Part shown: positions 8,037 to 14,519 of the stretch, in pieces | How the letters are laid out: each line of letters begins with the position of its first letter | Numbering within the stretch: the first letter of the stretch is position 1 | Assembly (NCBI GenBank): GCA_964363305.1 | Contig: CAYIHX010000057.1 | Location: 1 to 22,104 of the forward strand | Length of the DNA: 22,104 bases | Direction: 5' to 3' | DNA from: CAYIHX01 sp964363305 | Lineage (GTDB): Bacteria > Bdellovibrionota > UBA1018 | Translations under genes and position numbers: made by a program | Notes under the pieces: model-generated | What the model saw: only the letters and a program-made list of their open reading frames with translations | The model's database searches: none | Told to the model about the DNA's origin: nothing

Positions 8037-9083
8037 ATGAAAAGATACTTGCTGCTGCTTTCTGCATTCCCGATCTGCTCTCAAGCCTCTGCAAGGGAAT
8101 GGATCACGCCTGATTTCTACCTGGATCATTCGACCGCCGTCGCACCGCTGTATTCGGCGCAGAAAAGTAAATCGCACCCACCGGAGTGTCGCGCAAAAAT
8201 CGCGGAGGTCATGTGCCTCGTCGATCCGGTGCCGGGCCAGATCGACCCGTCTCTTCCTCGCCCCTGCCTGCAGGGCGGGCAGGCCTACGCTCATCTTTTC
8301 GAGGAGCTTTACGACCACTACCCACCTGCGCTGCAAAAAATGTTTTGTTCGCTCAATCGTATCAACATCGAGAAGGAGTTTTTCGGAACGGCTTACGCAG
8401 GCCTGACCAAGGATCCAAAGGGCAATGTCAACGGCGCGGCCCTGGGAATTCGAAAATCTGTACTCGATGAGAACCTGGATCTCGCGACCTGGGCTTCATG
8501 GAAGGAGCAGCTCTCCTATGGCGGAGTGACCGACTCTTATCGCGTCACGCCAGGCCTGCCCTTGATTCGAACGAATTCGAAGCCGGGTGTGAGCGATTTT
8601 CTGTATTTTGTCGTGGCCCACGAGTTTGGCCACCTCTTCGACTTCAGCAACGATCTCAATAAAACCGTCCCATGCCTGAACCCTGGGGACGAATGCGATA
8701 TGGCGCCCGAAAGCTGGGGGGCCCTATCTTGGCGAACCGACCAGCATCCTCTCACGGAAAACGAGTTTGCAGACCGGACAGGTCTCTGCTTCTACTGGTG
8801 CAAGGGCAGCTCGATCGAGCTGCCGAGGATCGCAGCACTCTACGACGAGCTGTTCAACGCAACCCGCTTCATCAGCATCTACGCAACGACGCAACCGTGG
8901 GATGATTTCGCGGATAGCTTGGCTTACTTTCTCGCTGCCCGCGAGCTCGGCATGCTGTACGAGGTCGATACTGCGCAGGGCAAGACCTACGACATCATCG
9001 CCAAGCTTTCGAGCCCGCACTTCGCCACGAAATACGAATACATCGATCGATTTTTGAAACGGAACGACATTCGTTATCCGTAA
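8037..9083 (+). CDS. Secreted HExxH zinc metallopeptidase-like protein, Cys-rich
   Basis: A Sec signal peptide is clear: MKR, then a hydrophobic core, then an ASA cleavage site at 17-19. The mature protein has HEFGH at 195-199 within VVAHEFGHLFDF, the zinc-binding motif of metallopeptidases with E196 as general base. A later PWDDFADSLAYF at 287-298 is placed to give a third, acidic ligand, as in gluzincin/aspzincin-type enzymes. Eight cysteines after the signal (51, 60, 77, 104, 213, 220, 251, 255) suggest disulfides and extracytoplasmic folding. I cannot name the family; Bdellovibrio-type genomes carry many such secreted enzymes. AGGA 9 bases before ATG 8037 supports the start. The start abuts the HigA fragment, so its present upstream region is probably not ancestral. 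Its stop codon lies in a 22-bp direct repeat. Confidence 0.8.
   Translation: MKRYLLLLSAFPICSQASAREWITPDFYLDHSTAVAPLYSAQKSKSHPPECRAKIAEVMCLVDPVPGQIDPSLPRPCLQGGQAYAHLFEELYDHYPPALQKMFCSLNRINIEKEFFGTAYAGLTKDPKGNVNGAALGIRKSVLDENLDLATWASWKEQLSYGGVTDSYRVTPGLPLIRTNSKPGVSDFLYFVVAHEFGHLFDFSNDLNKTVPCLNPGDECDMAPESWGALSWRTDQHPLTENEFADRTGLCFYWCKGSSIELPRIAALYDELFNATRFISIYATTQPWDDFADSLAYFLAARELGMLYEVDTAQGKTYDIIAKLSSPHFATKYEYIDRFLKRNDIRYP
9060..9081 (+). repeat. 22-bp direct repeat, left copy (at end of metallopeptidase gene)
   Basis: The core GACATTCGTTATCCGT at 9066-9081 is identical to 13453-13468. Including the preceding CGGAA plus one variable base, 21 of 22 positions match. This copy encodes the last residues RNDIRYP of the metallopeptidase and runs to the first base of its TAA. 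By rough base-count reasoning such a pair is not expected by chance in 22 kb. Confidence 0.7.
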
Positions 9084-9104
9084 GATGGAAGCAGAAAGTG
9101 GCGA

Positions 9105-9869
9105 CTACGAACTGTATCCTCGATGACAAACGGCTTCAATATTCTTTCGCATGAGAATCAACAGCAGGGAGAGAGAAACCAGAACCACTGCCGTGGTCCT
9201 TGATCCCTCAAACGCCTGCACCCCGCCAGGCCTGGGAAGGGACATGGCTTTCACCCACTGACCACACAGGCTATTCCAGACCCAATGGCATCCAAAAGCG
9301 CTAACGAGTCCAAACTTCATGTAAAGGAGTGACAGCAGAAGGCCCGCCACACTGACGCCCAATGCGTGCTGGAGCGTCACTGGGTTTCCAAAGAGCCTTC
9401 CAAAAAAATGAAGCACACCAAAGGGGACGCTGCCAGCCACGAGGCCCCAGGTGGGATTCAAATAGGCTGAGGTAAAATGAACGATCCCTCCCCGAAATGC
9501 AGTTTCCTCCACGGCAGCAGGAAAAATATTTCCGACAGCATGAAGAAAAAGACCTTCTGAAAGCCGGGAGAAAACAATGGGCTGGTTTTTCGCCCACGAA
9601 AACAAGATCCCCGAGCCTAGACTTGCGCCCAGCCCGAAACAAAGGCCCATCGCAAGACCTCGAAATGATCCGAAAGCTGGTCGAGAAATCGATGTTTGAC
9701 TCGCTAGCCGCCCCAGGCCCTTCAAAAAAAGAAGTGAGAACAGACAGCCTAGGCCGGCGATCAGGAGCACGACAGGAAATGAGGTCCCTAGCGATTTTAT
9801 CAACACTTCGCACACGATCGTCGACCCCAAGAGAAAACCGACCGAAGAGAGAATCGCTAAAATTCGCAT
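9105..9869 (-). CDS. CPBP family intramembrane glutamic protease
   Basis: All three motifs of the CPBP (Abi/CAAX prenyl protease-like) family are present: EETAFRGG with E121, E122 and R126; F150-x3-H154 in FGVLHF; and H195-x3-N199 in HWVWN. At least six hydrophobic helices surround them, as expected for an inner-membrane protease of 254 residues. In bacteria these proteins are linked to bacteriocin immunity, maturation of peptides and membrane-stress control; the substrate here is unknown. The gene ends 21 bp from the convergent metallopeptidase gene, with no terminator visible between them. No peptide or bacteriocin gene is evident next to it. The next gene upstream, at 9937-10311, has the same orientation but lies 67 bp away. 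Confidence 0.9.
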   Translation of the reverse strand: MRILAILSSVGFLLGSTIVCEVLIKSLGTSFPVVLLIAGLGCLFSLLFLKGLGRLASQTSISRPAFGSFRGLAMGLCFGLGASLGSGILFSWAKNQPIVFSRLSEGLFLHAVGNIFPAAVEETAFRGGIVHFTSAYLNPTWGLVAGSVPFGVLHFFGRLFGNPVTLQHALGVSVAGLLLSLLYMKFGLVSAFGCHWVWNSLCGQWVKAMSLPRPGGVQAFEGSRTTAVVLVSLSLLLILMRKNIEAVCHRGYSS

Positions 9870-9936
9870 ATTAAAAAAACATCGAAAAACCGGATTCAGG
9901 CATTAAGGGGAAACTTTCGAGGACCTTTCGGCTTTT

Positions 9937-10311
9937 TTACCACTTCGAGCAGGCGAGGACGGAGACCGTGTAGACGTGTTCGTCCGAGACGACGGCCGTC
10001 CAGGCGCTGGTCTGCGCATCCTTGTTCAGACGCACTCTGACCGTGCCATCACGATCAGAGTACGGAATGAAACTGTATTCGGTGGATGTCCCCTCGTAGG
10101 CCATATTTCTCTTCCGTTGCTCGCGAGGATTGTTTCCGTATGCCAGGGTCATCGTTGCATCGGGATCTTCATTCGATACATCAAGAATCAATGATCGAAT
10201 TCCCAGGCCGTTGGGGCCGTTCTCCGACTCGCAGAAGAAGAGGTCGCCGTCGGATGCAAGAGCGTTTGTGGATAGCAAAAGGGCCAACGTAGCAGAGAGA
10301 GAGTATTTCAT
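9937..10311 (-). CDS. Small secreted or periplasmic hypothetical protein, 124 aa
   Basis: A signal peptide is plain: MKYSLSATLALLLSTNALA with a cleavage site before SDGD. The mature part of about 105 residues has two cysteines (one near residue 27 in FFCES, one near the end in LACSKW) that could form a disulfide, and alternating hydrophobic strands (IRSLILDV, TEYSFIPY, TVRVRLNK, AWTAVVSD, YTVSVLAC), so it is probably a small beta-rich domain. I do not recognise a family. The composition is typical of extracytoplasmic Bdellovibrio-like small proteins. It is divergent from the serine hydrolase gene, with 104 bp between them. Confidence 0.7.
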   Translation of the reverse strand: MKYSLSATLALLLSTNALASDGDLFFCESENGPNGLGIRSLILDVSNEDPDATMTLAYGNNPREQRKRNMAYEGTSTEYSFIPYSDRDGTVRVRLNKDAQTSAWTAVVSDEHVYTVSVLACSKW

Positions 10312-10415
10312 AAGCTTCGCCTAACAATCAGCCACACCCCGAGCAACCTCTGTGATGCTTTTTCACGATACGATAATACTGAATTGCGACCACCCTGCCT
10401 CGCGCAGGACATGAT

Positions 10416-11843
10416 ATGACAGTCACGGCCCCGCCCATTCGTGACAAACCCTGCCGTCTATGCAAATCCCCCACAATGACTCCACGGACCCGCAGCCTCT
10501 ATAGAAACGGGCTAGGCCTAGGAATAGTGCTTCTCATCGGCCTGACCACATGGGCAAATGCATCTGACTGGAAAGCCGAAGTCGACGCCGCCGTACAGAC
10601 TCAAATCGATGCTGAACGAATCGTGGGCACCGTCATCGGAGTCATTAAAGACGGTGAGATCTGGACGCGCAGCTACGGGCGCCTTAGAACGGACGATCCC
10701 TCCCCGCCCTCCCTCGATACGATTTTTGAGCTCGGCTCGGTGACGAAAGTCTTCACCGGCCTTGCTCTCGGGCAGCTCCTCATTGATGGCCGGTTAAGCC
10801 TGGATAACCGAATCGAGCAGCACGTCCCGGAATTGACAGGCTTACCCTCAGGGGGGATCACCCTCCGAGAGTTAACGAGCCACACGTCTGGCCTGCCTCG
10901 CCTGCCGACAAACCTCGTCCCATCAGACCCGCTCAACCCCTACAAAGACTATCGACTTCCTCACCTCATCGACTTCCTAAGACACTTTCGGTTTGCGCAT
11001 CCTGGACCCTTTGCCGTTGAATATTCGAATCTTGGGGTGGGGCTTCTTGGATATGCTCTGTCGAAATTCTATGGCGCCGACTACGATCGAATGATTCGCA
11101 CTCTGATTACGAATCCACTCGAAATGAAAGACACGGGGACTATTCTATCCGCCTCCCAGCTTCAACGGACAGCTCAAGGATATGATTCAACAATGGAAGA
11201 GAACCCTCTCTGGGACATGTCTATCCTCGCTGGAGCCGGCAGCATCCGCGCTTCACTGCAAGACATGTTGCGCTTTTTGGCCGCAAACCTAAATCCGGAA
11301 ACGAGTTCGCTCACGTCGGCCATTCAGCTGAGTCATCAGATTCAGGTAAGCGGCCCGGAAGACACCCTCGGACTGGGCTGGTTCATCGACGGAACAGGCG
11401 ATCAAACCCGCATTTCACACAACGGACAGACCGGCGGCTTTCATAGCCTGATCGCGTTCAAACCCGCCGAAAAGACCGGTCTGGTCGTTCTTACGAACAC
11501 GGCCGCGAACATCCCCTGCTTATCGCACGTTGTTTTCGAGACCCCCTGCGAACCCAAGCCAGCGGAGTTCGCCCACACTGAACCCCAACTTCAGAGCTAT
11601 CTCGGGGAATATGAGTTCGAACCTGGCTTTTCCGTAAAAATCACACGGAAGAGGCTCTTTCTTGTCGCCCAAATGACCAACCAGAGCCGCGTCCGCTTGA
11701 ACGCGCTTTCTAAAGAAAGGTTCGACTATGGAAACGGCTCAGCTGAGTTCAAATTTTTTGCGGACTCTGCGGGGCTGATCTATCGACTCATAGTGACTCA
11801 AAACGGAACGGCCCACACGGCCAACAAAATAGATCGCTTATGA
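10416..11843 (+). CDS. Class C beta-lactamase-like serine hydrolase, exported
   Basis: The protein belongs to the beta-lactamase/penicillin-binding fold (PF00144). S108-V-T-K111 in ELGSVTKVFTG is the nucleophile motif, Y203-S-N205 in VEYSNLG is the second, and H335-N-G337 in ISHNGQTGG replaces KTG. LTSHTSGLPRLP and the downstream order are typical. Residues about 385-475 form a beta-rich C-terminal domain (YLGEYEFEPGFSVKITRKRLFL) common in esterase/peptidase members. A signal sequence precedes ANAS around residue 47-50. Start 10416 has AGGA at a suitable distance; ATG 10476 (codon 21) would give a more standard signal peptide. Members include esterases, D-aminopeptidases and AmpC; true antibiotic hydrolysis cannot be assumed. 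Confidence 0.9.
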   Translation: MTVTAPPIRDKPCRLCKSPTMTPRTRSLYRNGLGLGIVLLIGLTTWANASDWKAEVDAAVQTQIDAERIVGTVIGVIKDGEIWTRSYGRLRTDDPSPPSLDTIFELGSVTKVFTGLALGQLLIDGRLSLDNRIEQHVPELTGLPSGGITLRELTSHTSGLPRLPTNLVPSDPLNPYKDYRLPHLIDFLRHFRFAHPGPFAVEYSNLGVGLLGYALSKFYGADYDRMIRTLITNPLEMKDTGTILSASQLQRTAQGYDSTMEENPLWDMSILAGAGSIRASLQDMLRFLAANLNPETSSLTSAIQLSHQIQVSGPEDTLGLGWFIDGTGDQTRISHNGQTGGFHSLIAFKPAEKTGLVVLTNTAANIPCLSHVVFETPCEPKPAEFAHTEPQLQSYLGEYEFEPGFSVKITRKRLFLVAQMTNQSRVRLNALSKERFDYGNGSAEFKFFADSAGLIYRLIVTQNGTAHTANKIDRL

Positions 11844-12336
11844 AGAGACTCTTAGATCATCTGAAATCATGTACCTCGTTGATCCGGTACTGGTAGAGAC
11901 CGGGCCCACTCTATGGCCATCATGAAGGGAACAGCAAGGCTCGTCGGCCTGGGTGGGTGAGCGGCTTTGCAGATCCTTATGCGAATGGATGCGCGGCTCG
12001 TGGTTCGCGCGCGGCGAAACCCACCGAACGCGGTGGCGACGAACTGAGCGCGGGCCGCACTGCGCCACGCGACGGCGCGGGTGGGCGTGCACCGCCGTGG
12101 CGCAGAGGTCAAGTCAGCCGGAAATTTTTCTTGCGCAGATCATTTTTTCCTTGACGGTGTACCAGCCTGTCGATGAGCAGAGACCGGCACCGCTCCGCGC
12201 ATGTGCCACTCAGGCGCTCACATTACCCTTTTTCTGCCTTTGAACCGGAGCGGAGACTTTTTTGAAGGTCGGCCCGTTTTGGATTCGCCGGTGAGCCCGC
12301 CAGGTGCCCCGAAAAACAGGGTGTATGCATGCGCTC
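11844..12336. other. Gene-poor stretch with several GC-rich hairpins
   Basis: No ORF here has a convincing start, codon pattern or family signature; the overlapping open frames come from the GC-rich composition. Positions 12000-12110 are dense in perfect inverted repeats: CCACCG/CGGTGG (12021-12026 and 12031-12036, 4-base loop) and CTGCGCCACG/CGTGGCGCAG (12060-12069 and 12096-12105). Part of this block, 12026-12081, recurs inverted inside the downstream HNH gene. The stretch 12125-12300 is more AT-rich, with TTGACG at 12152, and must hold the HNH gene promoter, although no convincing -10 box is seen. Confidence 0.5.
12026..12081 (+). repeat. GC-rich palindromic element, copy A (intergenic)
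   Basis: This 56-base segment aligns with the reverse complement of 13102-13158 at about 45 of 56 positions with one gap (counted by hand). The longest shared block is around CGGGCCGCA and GCGCCACGCG. It contains GCGCC...GGCGC hairpin arms and sits among further inverted repeats, so it looks like a REP- or RPE-type dispersed palindromic element. Confidence 0.6.
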
Positions 12337-13413
12337 ATGAATTTAAAAAAAACCATGATACATCTTTCTGATTCGGAGTTATTGACGGCGACGCGCCAGC
12401 TCTGCGCGGAAGAGCGCCGACTGACGATTCAGATTCTCCACCTATTACGCGAAATCGAGGCACGCGCCTTGTTCGCGCACACGCATTCCTCGCTCTTTGA
12501 TTTCTGCGTGAAAGAGCTTCGTTTCTCGGAAGATCAAGCGCATCGCAGAATCTCCGCCATGCGCCAGCTTCGCGAAGTTCCCGAGCTGGAAGCGCAGGTG
12601 GCCTCGGGCGAGATCAAACTGTCGCAGCTCGCCCAGGTGCGCACCTTCGTGCGCGCGGAAAAGAAAGAAACCGGACGAACCGTTTCCCGCGAAGAAGCTC
12701 GCAACCTTCTCACCTCGCTCGCCGGGCGATCGACCCGCGAGACCGAGCGGGTTCTTCTAGAGAAATCGCCCGCCTTGGCCGAACGACGAAGAGCCGAAGA
12801 TCGCATCCGCACCGTGGCGCCAACTTTTTCAGAAGTGCGCTTCACCGCCGATGATGAGCTGCTTGCTCTCATCCAGGAGGCAAAGAGCCTGGTCGCGCAC
12901 AATGCGGATCTGAATCCGAGCTTGGCCATAATTCTCAAGAAAGCGCTGGCGGTTTGGGTGGGTCAACTGAAGAAAAAGAAGGGACTGGGCGAGAACACCG
13001 GGGGGATTCTTCGGGGAGAAGCCCGGGCTGCGAGGGGTTCGAGGTCTGCCCAAGATTCGGACGACGGAGTTCCGCTTCGCGGCACAAAGTCGGGAATCCC
13101 CCCCGCGGCGCCGCGTGGCGCGCTGCGGCCCGAGCGGAGTTCTTCGGCACCCGGCTTCGCGACTTCTTCAGAACCGAACAACCCACCGGCCTCCCGAACG
13201 CGCTACATCCCCGCGCCCCTTCGGCGCCTGGTCTATGCGCGGGCCCGGGGCCAATGCGAGTTCGACCGGCTCGGCGCGCGATGCGAGTCCCGACACGCGC
13301 TCGAGATCCATCACCTCACGCCGTTTGCGCGCGGTGGCTTACACACGGCGGAAAACCTCATCCTCACCTGTCGCACCCATAACGCTGCGGAGGGGCGTTG
13401 GGAGTTCGGTTGA
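12337..13413 (+). CDS. DUF222-like/HNH endonuclease domain protein
   Basis: Residues 1-150 (LSDSELLTATRQLCAEER and onward, SSLFDFCVKELRFSEDQAHRR) form the helical DUF222/13E12-like region. The C-terminal 55 residues are an HNH nuclease: ARARGQCEF, then LEIHHLTPFARGG with H325-H326, N340 and CRTHN with H348-N349, which should bind a metal and cut DNA. A GTG frame opens at 12304, but homologous N-termini begin just before LSDSELL, so ATG 12337 (or 12355) is more likely. Residues about 210-290 are a low-complexity Ala/Arg/Ser/Pro linker encoded by repeat-like DNA. Such genes occur in many copies in Bdellovibrio-like and actinobacterial genomes; the role (mobile-element, intron-like or defence) is unsettled. 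I estimate the fold as near certain and the function as unknown. Confidence 0.85.
   Translation: MNLKKTMIHLSDSELLTATRQLCAEERRLTIQILHLLREIEARALFAHTHSSLFDFCVKELRFSEDQAHRRISAMRQLREVPELEAQVASGEIKLSQLAQVRTFVRAEKKETGRTVSREEARNLLTSLAGRSTRETERVLLEKSPALAERRRAEDRIRTVAPTFSEVRFTADDELLALIQEAKSLVAHNADLNPSLAIILKKALAVWVGQLKKKKGLGENTGGILRGEARAARGSRSAQDSDDGVPLRGTKSGIPPAAPRGALRPERSSSAPGFATSSEPNNPPASRTRYIPAPLRRLVYARARGQCEFDRLGARCESRHALEIHHLTPFARGGLHTAENLILTCRTHNAAEGRWEFG
13102..13158 (-). repeat. GC-rich palindromic element, copy B (inside the HNH coding frame)
   Basis: Inverted relative to copy A, with about 80% identity over 57 bases. It holds the hairpin GCGCC-GCGT-GGCGC and encodes part of the disordered linker (PAAPRGALRPERSS). 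A related degenerate unit, CGGAGTTCCGCTTCGCGGCAC-like at 13065 and CGGAGTTCTTCGGCAC at 13135, repeats directly but in a different reading frame, so conservation is at DNA level and not at protein level. Confidence 0.55.
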
Positions 13414-13446
13414 GAACCTACAAAGCCGCTCACTCATCCCAGGGGG

Positions 13447-13468
13447 CGGAAAGACATTCGTTATCCGT
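13447..13468 (+). repeat. 22-bp direct repeat, right copy (beside tRNA-Gly)
   Basis: Matches 9060-9081 at 21 of 22 positions. It lies in the non-coding gap between the HNH gene and tRNA-Gly, 38 bp past the 3' end of the tRNA. If read in the frame of the left copy it would encode RKDIRYP, the same C-terminal residues as the metallopeptidase with one change, without a stop. Confidence 0.7.
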
Positions 13469-13506
13469 GCTCGCGGGCTTCGGGAAGAGCCTGTCACTGC
13501 AGAAAA

Positions 13507-13583
13507 TGGAGCGGGCTAAGGGATTCGAACCCTCGACCTCCACGTTGGCAACGTGGCGCTCTAGCCAACTGAGCTAAGCCCGC
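13507..13583 (-). tRNA. tRNA-Gly(GCC), CCA encoded
   Basis: On the minus strand GCGGGCT (13583-13577) pairs exactly with AGCCCGC (13517-13511) as the acceptor stem. The D-arm GCTCAGTTGGCTAGAGC follows. The anticodon arm is CCACG-TTGCCAA-CGTGG, so the anticodon is GCC for glycine. The T-arm GAGGG-TTCGAAT-CCCTT is canonical. The discriminator base is U, as usual for bacterial tRNA-Gly, and CCA is encoded at 13509-13507. A TTTTCT run follows immediately and may assist termination. Confidence 0.97.
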
Positions 13584-13608
13584 CCTCACGAGAAGTGACT
13601 GAGTTCGA

Positions 13609-13637
13609 GGGATACTCTGGGCCCGATTTGGAATCAA
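13609..13637 (-). promoter_or_regulatory. Probable sigma70 promoter of tRNA-Gly
   Basis: Reading the minus strand, TTGATT (13637-13632) and TATCCC (13614-13609) are separated by exactly 17 bases and lie 25 bp before the mature tRNA 5' end, a normal distance. The -35 box is 11 bp from the left end of the long inverted repeat. Confidence 0.5.
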
Positions 13638-13647
13638 GCGTTTTGAT

Positions 13648-13952
13648 CCGCAATTTTTTAGCGCTCTTTGCGGTGCCCCAGAGTAGTGGGCCGGGCAGCT
13701 TTACAACATACCTCCGCGCGCAGTTTCGCAAGAGAGTGGACGGGACAGAAAGAGACCCCTTGCTCGTACGGGCATCCTGCCCTTGCCCCTGCCCCGGAGC
13801 AGGCCATCCTGGCCTGCTCTCGGGGTATCTCGAAGGGATCTCTTTCTGTCCCGTCCACTCTCTTGCGATGTTTGAGCACGGAGGTATGTTGTAAAAAGCG
13901 GTTCCGGCCCACTACTCTGGGGCACCGCAAACAGCGCTGGAAAAAATCGCGG
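13648..13952. mobile_element. 305-bp nested inverted repeat, MITE-like
   Basis: Left arm (13648-about 13762) and right arm (about 13832-13952) are reverse complements with few differences. They share blocks such as GCGGTGCCCCAGAGTAGTGG, ACAACATACCTCCG, and a stretch from CGCAAGAGAGTGGACGGG to CAGAAAGAGA. The centre carries a second palindrome, CCCCGGAGCAGGCCA with its complement, at 13792-13825. The outer ends are CCGC(A/G)ATTTTTT. There is no transposase and no clear target duplication. It fills almost all of the gap between tRNA-Gly and the adenosyltransferase gene. It could be a MITE, two facing IS ends, or an insulating hairpin. Confidence 0.7.
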
Positions 13953-13973
13953 TCGCGCCGCAGAATCACGCCA

Positions 13974-14519
13974 ATGAAGATTTATACCAAGAAAGGCGAC
14001 CGGGGCGAGACCGGCCTCCTCGGCGGCAGCCGGGTTCCGAAAGACCACCAGCGGATCTGCACCTATGGCGTCCTCGACGAGCTCAACGCCTGCCTCGGCC
14101 TGATGCTGGCGGAGAATATCCCTGAGGAACCGCTGCGCGCGGAATGGCTGCGAATCCAGGCCGAGCTCTTCCAGCTGGGGGCCGAGCTGGCCACTCCTGC
14201 GGGCAAGTCCCCTGGTATCCGCCTCGTCGACGCTGGCCTGATCGAGCAGCTCGAACGCGCGATCGATCAAATGGAGGAGCGACTCACGCCCTTAAAAAGC
14301 TTTATCCTGCCCGGAGGATCGCGCCTGGCCGCGCTCGCCCATCTCGCCAGAACAGTCAGCCGCCGAGCCGAACGCGAGCTCGTCACCCTCAGCCATCTGG
14401 AAACCATCCGGCGCGAAGCACTCGAGTACATGAACCGCCTCAGCGACTACCTCTTCGTGGCCGCCCGCTACGCCAATCACCTCGCCGGGCACGACGAGAC
14501 GCCCTGGCACGCGCCATGA
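13974..14519 (+). CDS. PduO-type cob(I)yrinic acid a,c-diamide adenosyltransferase
   Basis: The enzyme transfers the 5'-deoxyadenosyl group of ATP to cob(I)alamin, making adenosylcobalamin. PduO motifs are all present: TKKGDRGETGLLGGSRVPKD near the N-terminus for ATP binding, TYGVLDELNA, FILPGGSRLAALAHLARTVSRRAERE with the RRAER segment, and MNRLSDYLFVAARYAN. The length of 181 is normal. The frame is open far upstream through the inverted repeat, but ATG 13974 gives the family's standard start (MKIYTKKGDRG). Only 21 bp separate it from the inverted repeat, so its promoter is in or beyond that element. Its TGA overlaps the ATG of the next gene (ATGA). No cobalamin riboswitch is seen. Confidence 0.95.
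   Translation: MKIYTKKGDRGETGLLGGSRVPKDHQRICTYGVLDELNACLGLMLAENIPEEPLRAEWLRIQAELFQLGAELATPAGKSPGIRLVDAGLIEQLERAIDQMEERLTPLKSFILPGGSRLAALAHLARTVSRRAERELVTLSHLETIRREALEYMNRLSDYLFVAARYANHLAGHDETPWHAP

Noticed and set aside
9870..9936. Intrinsic terminator between the small secreted gene and the CPBP gene
   Set aside because: The T-rich run near 9931-9937 is not next to a convincing stem on either strand.
11867..12243. Overlapping open frames of 65-96 residues on both strands between the serine hydrolase and HNH genes
   Set aside because: They are Arg/Ala-rich, lie over hairpin-dense GC-rich DNA, lack ribosome sites and match no family; they are read as non-coding.
13595..13973. Open frames through the long inverted repeat, including an N-terminal extension of the adenosyltransferase
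   Set aside because: They mirror each other because of the inverted repeat, and the adenosyltransferase has a normal start at 13974.
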